This document shows, one piece after another, positions 33,694 through 42,255 of a stretch of DNA of 64,000 nucleotides. The notes below the pieces were generated by a model. It did not search any database. It had not been told where the DNA came from and saw nothing but the letters and a program-made list of their open reading frames with translations. Made by a program: the position numbers and the translations under genes. Numbering within the stretch: the stretch's first letter is position 1; each line of letters begins with the position of its first letter. Source of the DNA: Dyadobacter chenwenxiniae (lineage in GTDB: Bacteria > Bacteroidota > Bacteroidia > Cytophagales > Spirosomataceae); assembly GCF_022869785.1 (NCBI RefSeq), contig NZ_CP094997.1:3162001-3226000 (forward strand), read 5' to 3'.

Positions 33694-36231
33694 ATGAACA
33701 AAATAAATCTCCCCTGGTTACTGCAAATGGCGTGGCGTGACAGCCGGAAAAACCGATCGCGGCTTTTGCTTTTTATTTCGTCTATCATTCTTGGCATTGC
33801 CGCACTCGTGGCGATTTACTCGCTGGGTGATAATTTGAGACAAAATATTGATAACCAAGCAGCAACATTGATCGGCGCTGACCTGGCGCTTAACACGGGA
33901 AAGCCGGTTGAAGGGAAAGCCAGAACCCTCGTAGACTCATTAGGAAAGACCCGATCCGAGGAGCGGAGCTTTGCTTCCATGATTTATTTTCCAAGAAGCG
34001 GTGGAAACAGACTGGCGCAGGTGAAGGCGCTGGAAGGCGACTTTCCTTATTATGGAAAATTTGAAACTGTGCCCGTTACCGCGGAAAAAACATTCCGGTT
34101 GCGCCGGGAAGCACTTGTGGACCAGACGCTGATGCTGCAATATCAGGCCAAAGTCGGAGATTCGATCAAGATTGGTAATGTTACTTTTGCCATTGCCGGA
34201 ATTCTGGAAAAGGCACCCGGATCAACAGGATTAACAAGCACAGTAGCGCCGACCGTGTACATTCCGATGCGCTATTTGACGCAAACCGGTTTAATGCAAA
34301 AAGGAAGCCGCGTGGCCTATCGTTATTATTACAAATTTGCGCCGAACACAGACGTTGAAAAGCTTGCAAAACAGCTCGAACCACGCTTTGAAGCGGGTGA
34401 TCTCGATTACAAGACCATTCAATCGCAAAAAGAAGACACGGGCCGGTCATTCAAGGATCTGACGCGTTTCCTGGCATTAGTTGGATTTGTCGCGTTGCTT
34501 TTGGGCTGCATTGGCGTGGCGAGCGCCATCCACATTTACATCCGGGAAAAACTGAATTCCATTGCTATTCTACGCTGTCTGGGCGTCAAAGGTTCTCAGG
34601 CCTTTTTGATTTACTTAATTCAAATTGCGGGAATCGGTATAATCGGATCCGTATTGGGTGCCATGCTAGGCACCGCGATCCAGCAGTTTTTGCCCGTCGT
34701 TATCAAGGACTTCCTGCCTTTTGAACTTACTACGGACATTTCCTGGCTTGCTATCGGGCAAGGTTTGGCCATTGGCGTCCTTATTTCCATCCTTTTTGCT
34801 TTGCCTCCGCTGGTATCCATCCGCAAGGTCTCACCCTTAAATGTATTGCGCGTTTCACTGGATGCCGTGAAGATGGAAAGAGACCCGTGGGCCTGGGTGC
34901 TGTATGGGCTGATCGTTGTTTTTATTTACGGCTTCGCGTTCCTGCAAATGCAAACGTGGATCGAAGCGTTGGTTTTCACGGCAAGCATTCTGGCTTCGTT
35001 CGTTATTTTGTACGCCATAGCGAGCCTGCTCATGTGGCTTGTGCGCAAGTTTTTCCCAACTTCGTGGAGTTATTTATGGCGGCAGGGACTAGCGAATCTG
35101 TATCGCCCTAATAACCAGACTTCTATTCTGGTTGTTTCTATTGGCCTTGGCACATGTCTGGTCTGTACATTGTTTTTCGTTCAATCCATTTTACTTAACC
35201 GGGTAAAAATGTCATCCAGCGGCAACCAGCCCAACATTGTGCTCTTCGACATTCAGGGAAGCCAGAAAGACGCTGTACTGGCTATCGCAAAGGCGCAAAA
35301 TATTCCTGTTAATCAAAATGTTGCGATTGTAAATATGCGATTGGAAGAAGTGAATGGTAAAACCGCTTCCGACTTTGAAGGCGACACCACTGCCGAACAG
35401 TCCCGCCGGATTTTCGGGCGTGAATACCGCGTTACATTCCGCGATTCACTAAGTTCTACGGAAAAACTCACCAAGGGACAATGGAAAGGCACTTACAAAA
35501 ATGCAGACGGTCTCATCCCTATCTCACTTGAACAAGGTTTTGCAGATCGAAGCAGGCTGAAACTCGGGGACACGCTGATTTTCAATGTGCAGGGAACAAT
35601 GATGTCGACCACGGTTTCAAGTTTCCGCGAAGTTAACTGGGGTGAAGTGCAAACCAACTTCCTCGTAATTTTCCCGACCGGCGTGCTGGAAGAGGCTCCG
35701 CAATTTCACGTTATGCTTACGCACGTGCCCAATCCACAGGCCTCGGCGGTTTTTCAGCAAGCCATTGTTCGCCAGTTCCCCAATATTTCGATCATCGACC
35801 TTGCATTGGTACTCAGGGTTTTAGATGATATTTTTAACAAAATCGGTTTTGTAATCCGGTTTATGGCGGGATTCAGCATTCTCACGGGATTGATTGTGCT
35901 GATCGCCTCCGTATTAATCAGTAAATATCAACGTTTGCAGGAGAGCGTTTTACTGAGAACATTAGGTGCCAGCCGGAAACAGATATTCGCTATCACAGCA
36001 TTGGAATACTTTTTCCTGGGATCTTTGGCGGCGTTAACAGGCATTTTGCTATCGCTCGTTGGGAGCTTTTTATTAGCAAAATTCAGTTTTGAAGCAGAAT
36101 TCAAACCCGAATTTCTACCAGTAATCATCGTCTTTCTTTTTGTGTCTTCAATGACCGTTCTCATCGGTTTGGTCAACAGTCGCGGCATTTTATCGCGTCC
36201 GCCGCTGGAAGTGTTGCGTCAAGACGTTTAA
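33694..36231 (+). CDS. ybbP: FtsX-type permease, YbbP-like
   Basis: 845 residues. It opens 'LLQMAWRDSRKNRSRLLLFI', has a periplasmic domain at about 50-250, an FtsX unit at about 260-385 ('IREKLNSIAILRCLGVKGSQ'), a second pair of helices at about 400-480, a further periplasmic domain and a final FtsX unit at about 725-840 ('LQESVLLRTLGASRKQIFAI'). This two-FtsX, ten-helix layout is that of YbbP. With YbbA it forms an inner-membrane ABC complex of unsettled function, often discussed with TesA in lipid or envelope handling. Confidence 0.9.
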   Translation: MNKINLPWLLQMAWRDSRKNRSRLLLFISSIILGIAALVAIYSLGDNLRQNIDNQAATLIGADLALNTGKPVEGKARTLVDSLGKTRSEERSFASMIYFPRSGGNRLAQVKALEGDFPYYGKFETVPVTAEKTFRLRREALVDQTLMLQYQAKVGDSIKIGNVTFAIAGILEKAPGSTGLTSTVAPTVYIPMRYLTQTGLMQKGSRVAYRYYYKFAPNTDVEKLAKQLEPRFEAGDLDYKTIQSQKEDTGRSFKDLTRFLALVGFVALLLGCIGVASAIHIYIREKLNSIAILRCLGVKGSQAFLIYLIQIAGIGIIGSVLGAMLGTAIQQFLPVVIKDFLPFELTTDISWLAIGQGLAIGVLISILFALPPLVSIRKVSPLNVLRVSLDAVKMERDPWAWVLYGLIVVFIYGFAFLQMQTWIEALVFTASILASFVILYAIASLLMWLVRKFFPTSWSYLWRQGLANLYRPNNQTSILVVSIGLGTCLVCTLFFVQSILLNRVKMSSSGNQPNIVLFDIQGSQKDAVLAIAKAQNIPVNQNVAIVNMRLEEVNGKTASDFEGDTTAEQSRRIFGREYRVTFRDSLSSTEKLTKGQWKGTYKNADGLIPISLEQGFADRSRLKLGDTLIFNVQGTMMSTTVSSFREVNWGEVQTNFLVIFPTGVLEEAPQFHVMLTHVPNPQASAVFQQAIVRQFPNISIIDLALVLRVLDDIFNKIGFVIRFMAGFSILTGLIVLIASVLISKYQRLQESVLLRTLGASRKQIFAITALEYFFLGSLAALTGILLSLVGSFLLAKFSFEAEFKPEFLPVIIVFLFVSSMTVLIGLVNSRGILSRPPLEVLRQDV

Positions 36232-36276
36232 GCGCTTTAAGGCCGGTTTGACAACTCCTTAAACTCAATTTGCTTC

Positions 36277-36333
36277 CCCACAAGCACAACAACCGACTTT
36301 TGCGATGCAATTGTCGGTTGTTGTGCTTGTGGG
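36277..36333. terminator. Long perfect 21-bp-stem hairpin
   Basis: Left arm 36277-36297 (begins CCCACAAGCACAAC) pairs without mismatch with 36313-36333 across a 15-nt loop. No T run follows, so it may be a terminator, a processing site or a mobile-element scar. It sits 46 nt after the ybbP-like stop codon and 228 nt before susC. Confidence 0.6.
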
Positions 36334-36382
36334 CTATTGATGTATTTTCCTGTTGGTTTCATCCTATTTATTCTTTGTATTT

Positions 36383-36418
36383 TTTCAAACGTTTGCATAA
36401 AATTTCAAACGTTTGCAT
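36383..36418. promoter_or_regulatory. Two LacI-type operators upstream of susC
   Basis: The 16-mer TTTCAAACGTTTGCAT occurs at 36383-36398 and again at 36403-36418. The palindromic cores CAAACGTTTG are exactly 20 bp apart, two helical turns. The same 16-mer is found at 43322-43337 beside lacI. LacI-family sites are typically even palindromes with a central CG, as here. The repressor at 42256-43287 is the likely binder. Confidence 0.85.
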
Positions 36419-36560
36419 TAGCTATCAACTAATTTCTATTAAATATTTCAAAAATACAATTTGTAATCTTGTGTGACCAGAACCCTAAACCATATGATAT
36501 GCCCCTCTTAGCACGTGCATCCTACTTTTCATTAACAATTCAACCCAATAATTTGATCTC

Positions 36561-39500
36561 ATGAAAAAAACTTTGACTCTATTGGTCAAAACCGGGACAC
36601 TTGGCGTCTGTATGATGCAAGCCGCAGCGATCTGCGGTCCGCATGCACAGGCAGCAGCCATATCGCCGGCTTCGGGAAACCCGGCAACGTATGCCGGCAT
36701 TCATATGCCTGTTATGCCAGACGTTACGCTTACAGGAAAGGTGCTTGCGGATGGGACAACGGAAGGATTACCCGGCGTTACTGTGGTCGTTACACCTGTT
36801 TCCGGCGGAACAAAGCAAGGTGCTACGACGGATGAAAACGGCGTTTTTACCATTCAAAACCTGCAAACGGGAACACGTTACAATCTGGAATTCAGTTATA
36901 TAGGATTTGAAAAACAATCCTTAAACGATTTCCTGCTTACTGAATCCAATATTAATTCCATTGAAATAAAACTGAAAGAATCTGCATCCAACCTGAGCGA
37001 AGTGGTGGTTGTTGGTTATGGAACGACTGTAAAGAAAGACATTACCGGATCGGTTAAGTCCTTGAAAAGCAGTGATTTCAATACCGGGATCATTAATTCA
37101 CCGGAGCAATTGCTGCAAGGAAAGGTTTCGGGTGTGAATGTGACTTCCGCAACGGGTGAGCCTGGCGCGAAAACCAGCATTACCGTTCGAGGCCCGGGCG
37201 GGGTTCGCACAGGAAGCACGCCGCTTTTTGTGGTAGACGGAATGGCGCTCGACAACAGCGGAACCGGCGGTGATACAAACCCGTTGAACTTCATCAATCC
37301 GCAGGACATTGAGTCCATGGACGTTTTGAAAGATGCTTCGGCGACAGCAATTTATGGAGCACGCGGCGCAAACGGGGTTATTCTAATCACTACAAAAAAA
37401 GGAAAATCAGGACAGGCAAGCGTGACTTATTCAGGATCGCTGGGCATTTCTACACTGGCGCGGCCGCTGGATGTGTTATCCGGTCCGGAATTTTTGACGG
37501 AAGCTGCAAAAATAGGCGGAACGGTGATCAATGGCGGGGCGGATACGGACTGGCAAAAAGAGATTTCCCGCAGCGCAACCACGCACAACCATAACATTTC
37601 TGTGGGCGGCGGAACAGACAAGATGACCTATTACGGATCATTCGGAGCACAAAAACAGCAGGGCGTTTTGAAAGGCAGCCAGCAGGACCGCTACACAGGA
37701 CGCATTAACCTCTCTCAAAAACTTTTAAATGATCGTGTTACGCTGGATGTAAACCTTAACGCAACCAATACAAAGAACAGAAAACCGAACGTCCAGGGTA
37801 TGATCGGCGGTGCCATTACGGCAAACCCCACTTATGCGCCCTATGATGCGGACGGCAATCCGTTCCAATATCAGGATGGAACCAACCCATTGATCCCATT
37901 AAGGTTATACAAGGAAATTTTGAGTACAAACCGGATTCTGGCTTCTATTTCCCCTTCTGTTACGATCATGAAGGGCTTGGTTTACAAACTGAACTTTGGC
38001 CTTGACCATTCGACTGCTACGCAGGATAAGCAAACATTGCCGAACACGATCCCGTTTGAAATCGGCAGGCTTGAAAATTTCCAGTTTAAAAACAGTAACC
38101 GCCTGATCGAGAACTATCTTACTTACACGGCTGGCAACAAAGTGCATAGTTTCAACGCACTGGTGGGGCATTCTTACCAGCATATCTTCTTGCAGGACAA
38201 AAGGTTCAGCATTAACAAATTCCCGATTTCGGACATTGAACCGATCTATAACCCAGGTTTAGGGCAAGATCTTTCCCTAATCCTGAATGCACCCGAAGGC
38301 CACGCGACGATTAATGAACTGCAATCGTTTTTTGGAAGGGTAAATTATGGTTTCAGGGACAAATATCTGGCCACTGCAACATTGCGTGTGGACGGTTCTT
38401 CAAAATTTGGTGCGAACAATAAATATGGTTATTTCCCTTCATTCTCATTGGGTTGGAGAATTTCAGAAGAGCCATTCATGAAGTCGTCGCCATTCTCGGA
38501 GCTGAAATTGCGTGCAGGTTGGGGATCAACCGGAAATCAGGAAATTCCTTCCAAAATTACACTGGCGCGTTTCACTTCGGTTGTTTCACCAACAGCAAGT
38601 TACCCGCTTGGAACAGGCCCATATCCTGCCGGAACCACCAACACAAGGCTGGCGAATCCGAACATTCAGTGGGAAGTTTCCAAACAAACCGACATTGGTC
38701 TTGACTTCGGTCTGTTCAAAGGTGCGCTGAGCGGTGAGATAGATTATTTTACCAAAACGTCAGAAAAAATCTTGCTCGAAGTTATTCCTGCCGATCCTAT
38801 TCAGCCTGCCGGAACATTCTGGACCAACGTGCCGGATATGAAAATCAAAAACCAGGGTCTTGAAGTTGACCTGAATTACCGCGAATCGCTGGACAACGGA
38901 CTTCGCTATGGGTTTGGTGGTAACATTACATTTATCAAAAACGATGTGACCGGTTCGCCATATTCCGTGATTCCATCGGGCTCCGCACAAGGCTCGGGTC
39001 TGACTTCTGCAACGATCAACGGTTACATTAACAACCAGCCCATCGGAACATTCTTCCTGAAAGAATTTACCGGCTTTGACGACAAGGGGATCAACACTTT
39101 CAGGGACGTGGACGGTGGTGGGATCATTACGGACAAAGATCGCGTTGCCGCCGGGACGGCACTTCCTACCCGGATGTACAACTTCAATGGTAATGTGTCT
39201 TTTAAAGGCTTTGACCTGACCGCCAACTTCAATGGCGTTGCAGGAAACAAGGTTTACGACAACACGGCAAACTCCAATTTCTTCAAACTAAGGTTGCAAA
39301 AGGGCCTGAATGTCACCCGTGAGTCTTTTGCAGATGAAGCAGAATCCGTCAATAATTCAGCGCCTGTCTCTACCCGTTATCTCAAAAACGGCGCTTACCT
39401 GAGATTGAACAACCTTGCATTGGGATACAACCTGAACACCGCCAAGCTTGGCATCAACAAGTGGGTGCAGACGGTGCGCGTGTCGGTTACGGGACAGAAT

Positions 39501-39644
39501 CTGGCGCTTTGGACCAAATACACAGGCTACGATCCTGAGGTGAACAACGACCGTTCCATCAACGGCATTACCTCTTATGGCGTTGACTATTTGAGTTATC
39601 CAAAGGCTAAAACAATTCTCTTTGGTCTTAATGTAGGCTTTTAA
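36561..39644 (+). CDS. SusC/RagA-type TonB-linked outer-membrane transporter
   Basis: 1027 residues. After a signal region (about 1-33) comes a carboxypeptidase-regulatory-like domain (about 55-135; 'GKVLADGTTEGLPGVTVVVT'), the TonB box region, the plug domain (about 150-270; 'GYGTTVKKDITGSVKSL', 'LQGKVSGVNVTSATGEPGAK', 'ASATAIYGARGANGVILITT') and a 22-strand barrel. No STN secretin domain is present. It imports oligomers or glycoconjugates through the outer membrane with the SusD partner 10 bp downstream. The two LacI operators upstream tie it to the inositol genes, so an inositol-containing ligand is likely; that is inference. Confidence 0.95.
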   Translation: MKKTLTLLVKTGTLGVCMMQAAAICGPHAQAAAISPASGNPATYAGIHMPVMPDVTLTGKVLADGTTEGLPGVTVVVTPVSGGTKQGATTDENGVFTIQNLQTGTRYNLEFSYIGFEKQSLNDFLLTESNINSIEIKLKESASNLSEVVVVGYGTTVKKDITGSVKSLKSSDFNTGIINSPEQLLQGKVSGVNVTSATGEPGAKTSITVRGPGGVRTGSTPLFVVDGMALDNSGTGGDTNPLNFINPQDIESMDVLKDASATAIYGARGANGVILITTKKGKSGQASVTYSGSLGISTLARPLDVLSGPEFLTEAAKIGGTVINGGADTDWQKEISRSATTHNHNISVGGGTDKMTYYGSFGAQKQQGVLKGSQQDRYTGRINLSQKLLNDRVTLDVNLNATNTKNRKPNVQGMIGGAITANPTYAPYDADGNPFQYQDGTNPLIPLRLYKEILSTNRILASISPSVTIMKGLVYKLNFGLDHSTATQDKQTLPNTIPFEIGRLENFQFKNSNRLIENYLTYTAGNKVHSFNALVGHSYQHIFLQDKRFSINKFPISDIEPIYNPGLGQDLSLILNAPEGHATINELQSFFGRVNYGFRDKYLATATLRVDGSSKFGANNKYGYFPSFSLGWRISEEPFMKSSPFSELKLRAGWGSTGNQEIPSKITLARFTSVVSPTASYPLGTGPYPAGTTNTRLANPNIQWEVSKQTDIGLDFGLFKGALSGEIDYFTKTSEKILLEVIPADPIQPAGTFWTNVPDMKIKNQGLEVDLNYRESLDNGLRYGFGGNITFIKNDVTGSPYSVIPSGSAQGSGLTSATINGYINNQPIGTFFLKEFTGFDDKGINTFRDVDGGGIITDKDRVAAGTALPTRMYNFNGNVSFKGFDLTANFNGVAGNKVYDNTANSNFFKLRLQKGLNVTRESFADEAESVNNSAPVSTRYLKNGAYLRLNNLALGYNLNTAKLGINKWVQTVRVSVTGQNLALWTKYTGYDPEVNNDRSINGITSYGVDYLSYPKAKTILFGLNVGF

Positions 39645-39654
39645 AAATCAAACG

Positions 39655-41349
39655 ATGAAAAAGAAATTACCACTCATATTTGCGGTTGCCGGCATGCTGT
39701 TCATGGCACCTGGCTGCACCGATCTTGAAGAACAAGTGCTGGACGAAACCCTTCAGGCGAATTTGTCTCCCGACGAAGCTGCAAATGGCCTTTTGGCACC
39801 TGTTTACGCATTGCTTCCGAACTTATTCCAGCATACCACATATTTCGCATTGAACGAAATTACCACGGATGAGGCCATTTTGCCTTACCGGGGCGGAACC
39901 GACTGGGGCGATAACGGGATTTATCTTGCGCTGCACCAGCACAACACCACTGCAACAGATCCCAATGTGAACAACACCTGGGGCACATTATCACAATCCA
40001 TTTCCAGGTCTATTACGGCCATTAACGGGTTGAAAAATTCGACATCCGCAACAGCAGCCTTATACACCGCAGAAGCGCGCGGAATGCGGGCATATTACAA
40101 TATGATCATGCTCGATATGTTCGGGGTCGCTTTTGTTAAGGACGATCCAAACGCTGTTTCGGTCATTATCAGAGGTGAAGAAGCCGTAAAATACATTGAA
40201 AGTGAGCTGCTTGCTATCGAGCCGATTGTGCAACCCAAATCCGTCGTTGGCCCTGGAAGGCTGAACCAGGTGGCCGTCTGGGGCTTGCTGGCCCGTTTGA
40301 ATTTGAATGCAGCCGTTTACCGCAACATTTACGCACCCACATTCGAGTTCCGTGCTGAGGATATGGACAAAGTGATCCAGTATACGGATAAGATCATTGC
40401 TTCCGGACAAGCGAAATTGTCACCAGATTACTTCTCGATTTTTGGCAACCAAAACCATTCGAACCAGGAGTTGATCTTCGCGGTAGACCAGCGCTCAGAC
40501 CTGAATGGTCACAACCGTTTGGCCTACTTCTCAATATCCGGCGACCAATTCCCGCTCGCAGCATTCCCCGCAGCAAACGGAACCGATGGACCCGGTATCA
40601 CATCCGACTTTTACCAGTCTTGGGTGCAGGCATACGGCGCAGTCGATCCGAAACGAGATCCGCGTTTTTATCAGGAAAATATGTCTGTTTATTCCAATGC
40701 AGCGGATACATGCGTTAAGGATTCAGATTACAAGATCAACCGCGGAATCTTGCGCGGTCAGCAATTTGGGGCTTTGCGTGTGAATGGTGCATTTTTAAGA
40801 TGTCCTGATGGTCGGTTGAAAGTGGGAAAGTTGAGCTATGTAACGCGTAACAGGGCAGATCTGCCTGTCAGCTTCGGGGAGATAGTTGATTTTACGACGG
40901 CTGGAAGTAATTACAACACCGGTTACCGGGTTGCCAAGTATGAGTTTGGAAGCGAGTCGAACACGGGTCGTAATAAAGGCGATGCGGACATTGTAATCCT
41001 TCGTCTTGCAGACATTTACATGATGCGCGCCGAGGCCAAATTGCGCAAAGGCAACAACGCCGCAGCGGCATTAGCAGACGTTAACCTGGTAAGAGCTTCC
41101 AGAACGGCCACCGCGCCTCCGCCGGCATTGACAACCATGAATCTGGACTTGCTCTTCCGCGAAAGAGGATTTGAATTCTACTGGGAAATGCTCCGCCGCA
41201 GCGACATGATTCGTTTTGGCAAATACGAAGGCAAATGGACGGAGAAAACCAACGCCGATGTGAAGAAAAGGATCTTCCCAATCCCGCAGACTGCAATTGA
41301 TGGAGCGTCGAACACACCTGGGTATTTAGTGCAGAATGAGGGGTATTAA
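39655..41349 (+). CDS. SusD/RagB-type surface lipoprotein
   Basis: 564 residues. The signal ends in 'MLFMAPGC', giving a lipidated Cys21. The mature protein has the SusD TPR-type helical core: 'NGLLAPVYALLPNLFQHTTY', 'ARGMRAYYNMIMLDMFGVAF' and the C-terminal 'DIVILRLADIYMMRAEAKLR' with 'LLFRERGFEFYWEMLRRSD'. It caps the SusC barrel and binds ligand at the cell surface. It lies 10 bp after susC in one transcript, followed by a terminator at 41376. Confidence 0.95.
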   Translation: MKKKLPLIFAVAGMLFMAPGCTDLEEQVLDETLQANLSPDEAANGLLAPVYALLPNLFQHTTYFALNEITTDEAILPYRGGTDWGDNGIYLALHQHNTTATDPNVNNTWGTLSQSISRSITAINGLKNSTSATAALYTAEARGMRAYYNMIMLDMFGVAFVKDDPNAVSVIIRGEEAVKYIESELLAIEPIVQPKSVVGPGRLNQVAVWGLLARLNLNAAVYRNIYAPTFEFRAEDMDKVIQYTDKIIASGQAKLSPDYFSIFGNQNHSNQELIFAVDQRSDLNGHNRLAYFSISGDQFPLAAFPAANGTDGPGITSDFYQSWVQAYGAVDPKRDPRFYQENMSVYSNAADTCVKDSDYKINRGILRGQQFGALRVNGAFLRCPDGRLKVGKLSYVTRNRADLPVSFGEIVDFTTAGSNYNTGYRVAKYEFGSESNTGRNKGDADIVILRLADIYMMRAEAKLRKGNNAAAALADVNLVRASRTATAPPPALTTMNLDLLFRERGFEFYWEMLRRSDMIRFGKYEGKWTEKTNADVKKRIFPIPQTAIDGASNTPGYLVQNEGY

Positions 41350-41375
41350 TTGACTTAAGATAGTTATTTATCCGA

Positions 41376-41412
41376 CAGCCCAGGGTTTAACGCTCTGGGT
41401 TGTTTGTTTTTT
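41376..41412 (+). terminator. Intrinsic terminator after susD
   Basis: Arms ACAGCCCAG and CTGGGTTGT (one G-U pair) with an 11-base loop are followed by TTGTTTTTTG, 26 nt past the stop codon. Confidence 0.75.
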
Positions 41413-41523
41413 GATGCTTCTCTTGCCCATTTATTAATAAGCTTTTTGCTAAGCTTCCGTGCTTGCGAAATTGTGAGAGTTTTTTCGCTATTTACTTGTG
41501 TGACAGTGTTAGGGATTATTTGT

Positions 41524-41814
41524 TTAGAATTCAAGCTCAATCTTCACTTTTCCTCCTAATCCTTTTTCGACAATGTCGTAAAGTGTTTTAAGCGTCAGAT
41601 TGCTTCCGTCGTTTTCCACTCGGGAAATGTACTCCCTTTTTTTATTAATGATTTCTCCGAGCTGTGCCTGCGTTAGTTCTTTGTCTTCACGGGCTTTTCT
41701 TAGAAGCAATCCGATTTTAAAGCTTTCAAACTCCCTTTCCAGACGATCCCTTTCTTCGGTTCCTACGACTCCGTAAACATCGTCCTTTACTTGATCCCAA
41801 GTTCTAATGTCCAT
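41524..41814 (-). CDS. HigA-like antitoxin, XRE-family helix-turn-helix
   Basis: 96 residues from ATG 41814 (MDIRTWDQVKDDVYGVVGTE); an in-frame ATG at 41844 would place ten more residues inside the toxin frame. The N-terminal segment neutralises the toxin in relatives; the C-terminal HTH spans about 35-85 ('LRKAREDKELTQAQLGEIIN', 'KKREYISRVENDGSNLTLKT'). It overlaps the end of the toxin frame by 11 nt, the usual toxin-first arrangement. The gene is intact although the toxin is not. Confidence 0.88.
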   Translation of the reverse strand: MDIRTWDQVKDDVYGVVGTEERDRLEREFESFKIGLLLRKAREDKELTQAQLGEIINKKREYISRVENDGSNLTLKTLYDIVEKGLGGKVKIELEF

Positions 41815-42160
41815 TACTATTCCGTTTAGTTTCAAAGTATTCATTCATGAGTCGCAACGCGCGTTCAATTTCCTTTTTGGGCGTTTTCTCAGTTTTCTTT
41901 TGAAATCCGTTCAGTAAGATTATGATGCTGTCGCTGTCAAAGAATCAAAAAACTCTCCAAATGTTTGATCCCAGCATAATCCTTGCTTCATAGAGTCCTT
42001 TTGTGCCACTTATATGTTTGAAAAAATGAGAAGGAATCCTCTGATATGTTTCTATTCCTTGGATTACCTTAAAAATCTTCTGCCTTACATTTGGTGGCTG
42101 CTGCGCCGCAAATTCATCAAAATAGTGCTTGTAAACGACAACTTTTCTAATCTTCGTCAT
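41804..42160 (-). pseudogene. HigB/RelE-type (Gp49-like) toxin with an in-frame TGA
   Basis: From ATG 42160 the frame runs 71 codons ('MTKIRKVVVYKHYFDEFAAQ' to 'EARIMLGSNIWRVF'), meets TGA at 41945-41947, then continues in the same frame with 'FFDSDSIIILLNGFQKKTEK' and 'TPKKEIERALRLMNEYF' to TAG at 41804. The family consensus here is R-[IV]-F-C-F-F-D, so the stop replaces the Cys codon (TGT or TGC to TGA). The lost segment holds the conserved GFxKKTxKTP core of the RNase fold, so the truncated form should be inactive. No frameshift is present; the decay looks recent. Confidence 0.88.
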
Positions 42161-42167
42161 GATAAAG

Positions 42168-42203
42168 GTAACTTTTAAGTTACTATGGTGCAATACCGCA
42201 CCA
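42168..42203. promoter_or_regulatory. Tandem palindromes upstream of the HigB/HigA genes
   Basis: GTAACTT-TT-AAGTTAC at 42168-42183 and TGGTGC-N6-GCACCA at 42186-42203 lie 8-43 bp upstream of the toxin start. Toxin-antitoxin operons are usually autorepressed through such sites bound by the antitoxin HTH. Confidence 0.6.
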
Positions 42204-42255
42204 CGTTTTCAGACGTTAGACTTTTCTATCGGTCACAAAACTCTGTGAGAAATTT

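Noticed and set aside
41815..41844. Longer HigA start at ATG 41844
   Set aside because: The added ten residues lie inside the toxin coding frame and do not fit the family start (M-x-I-[KR]-TW).
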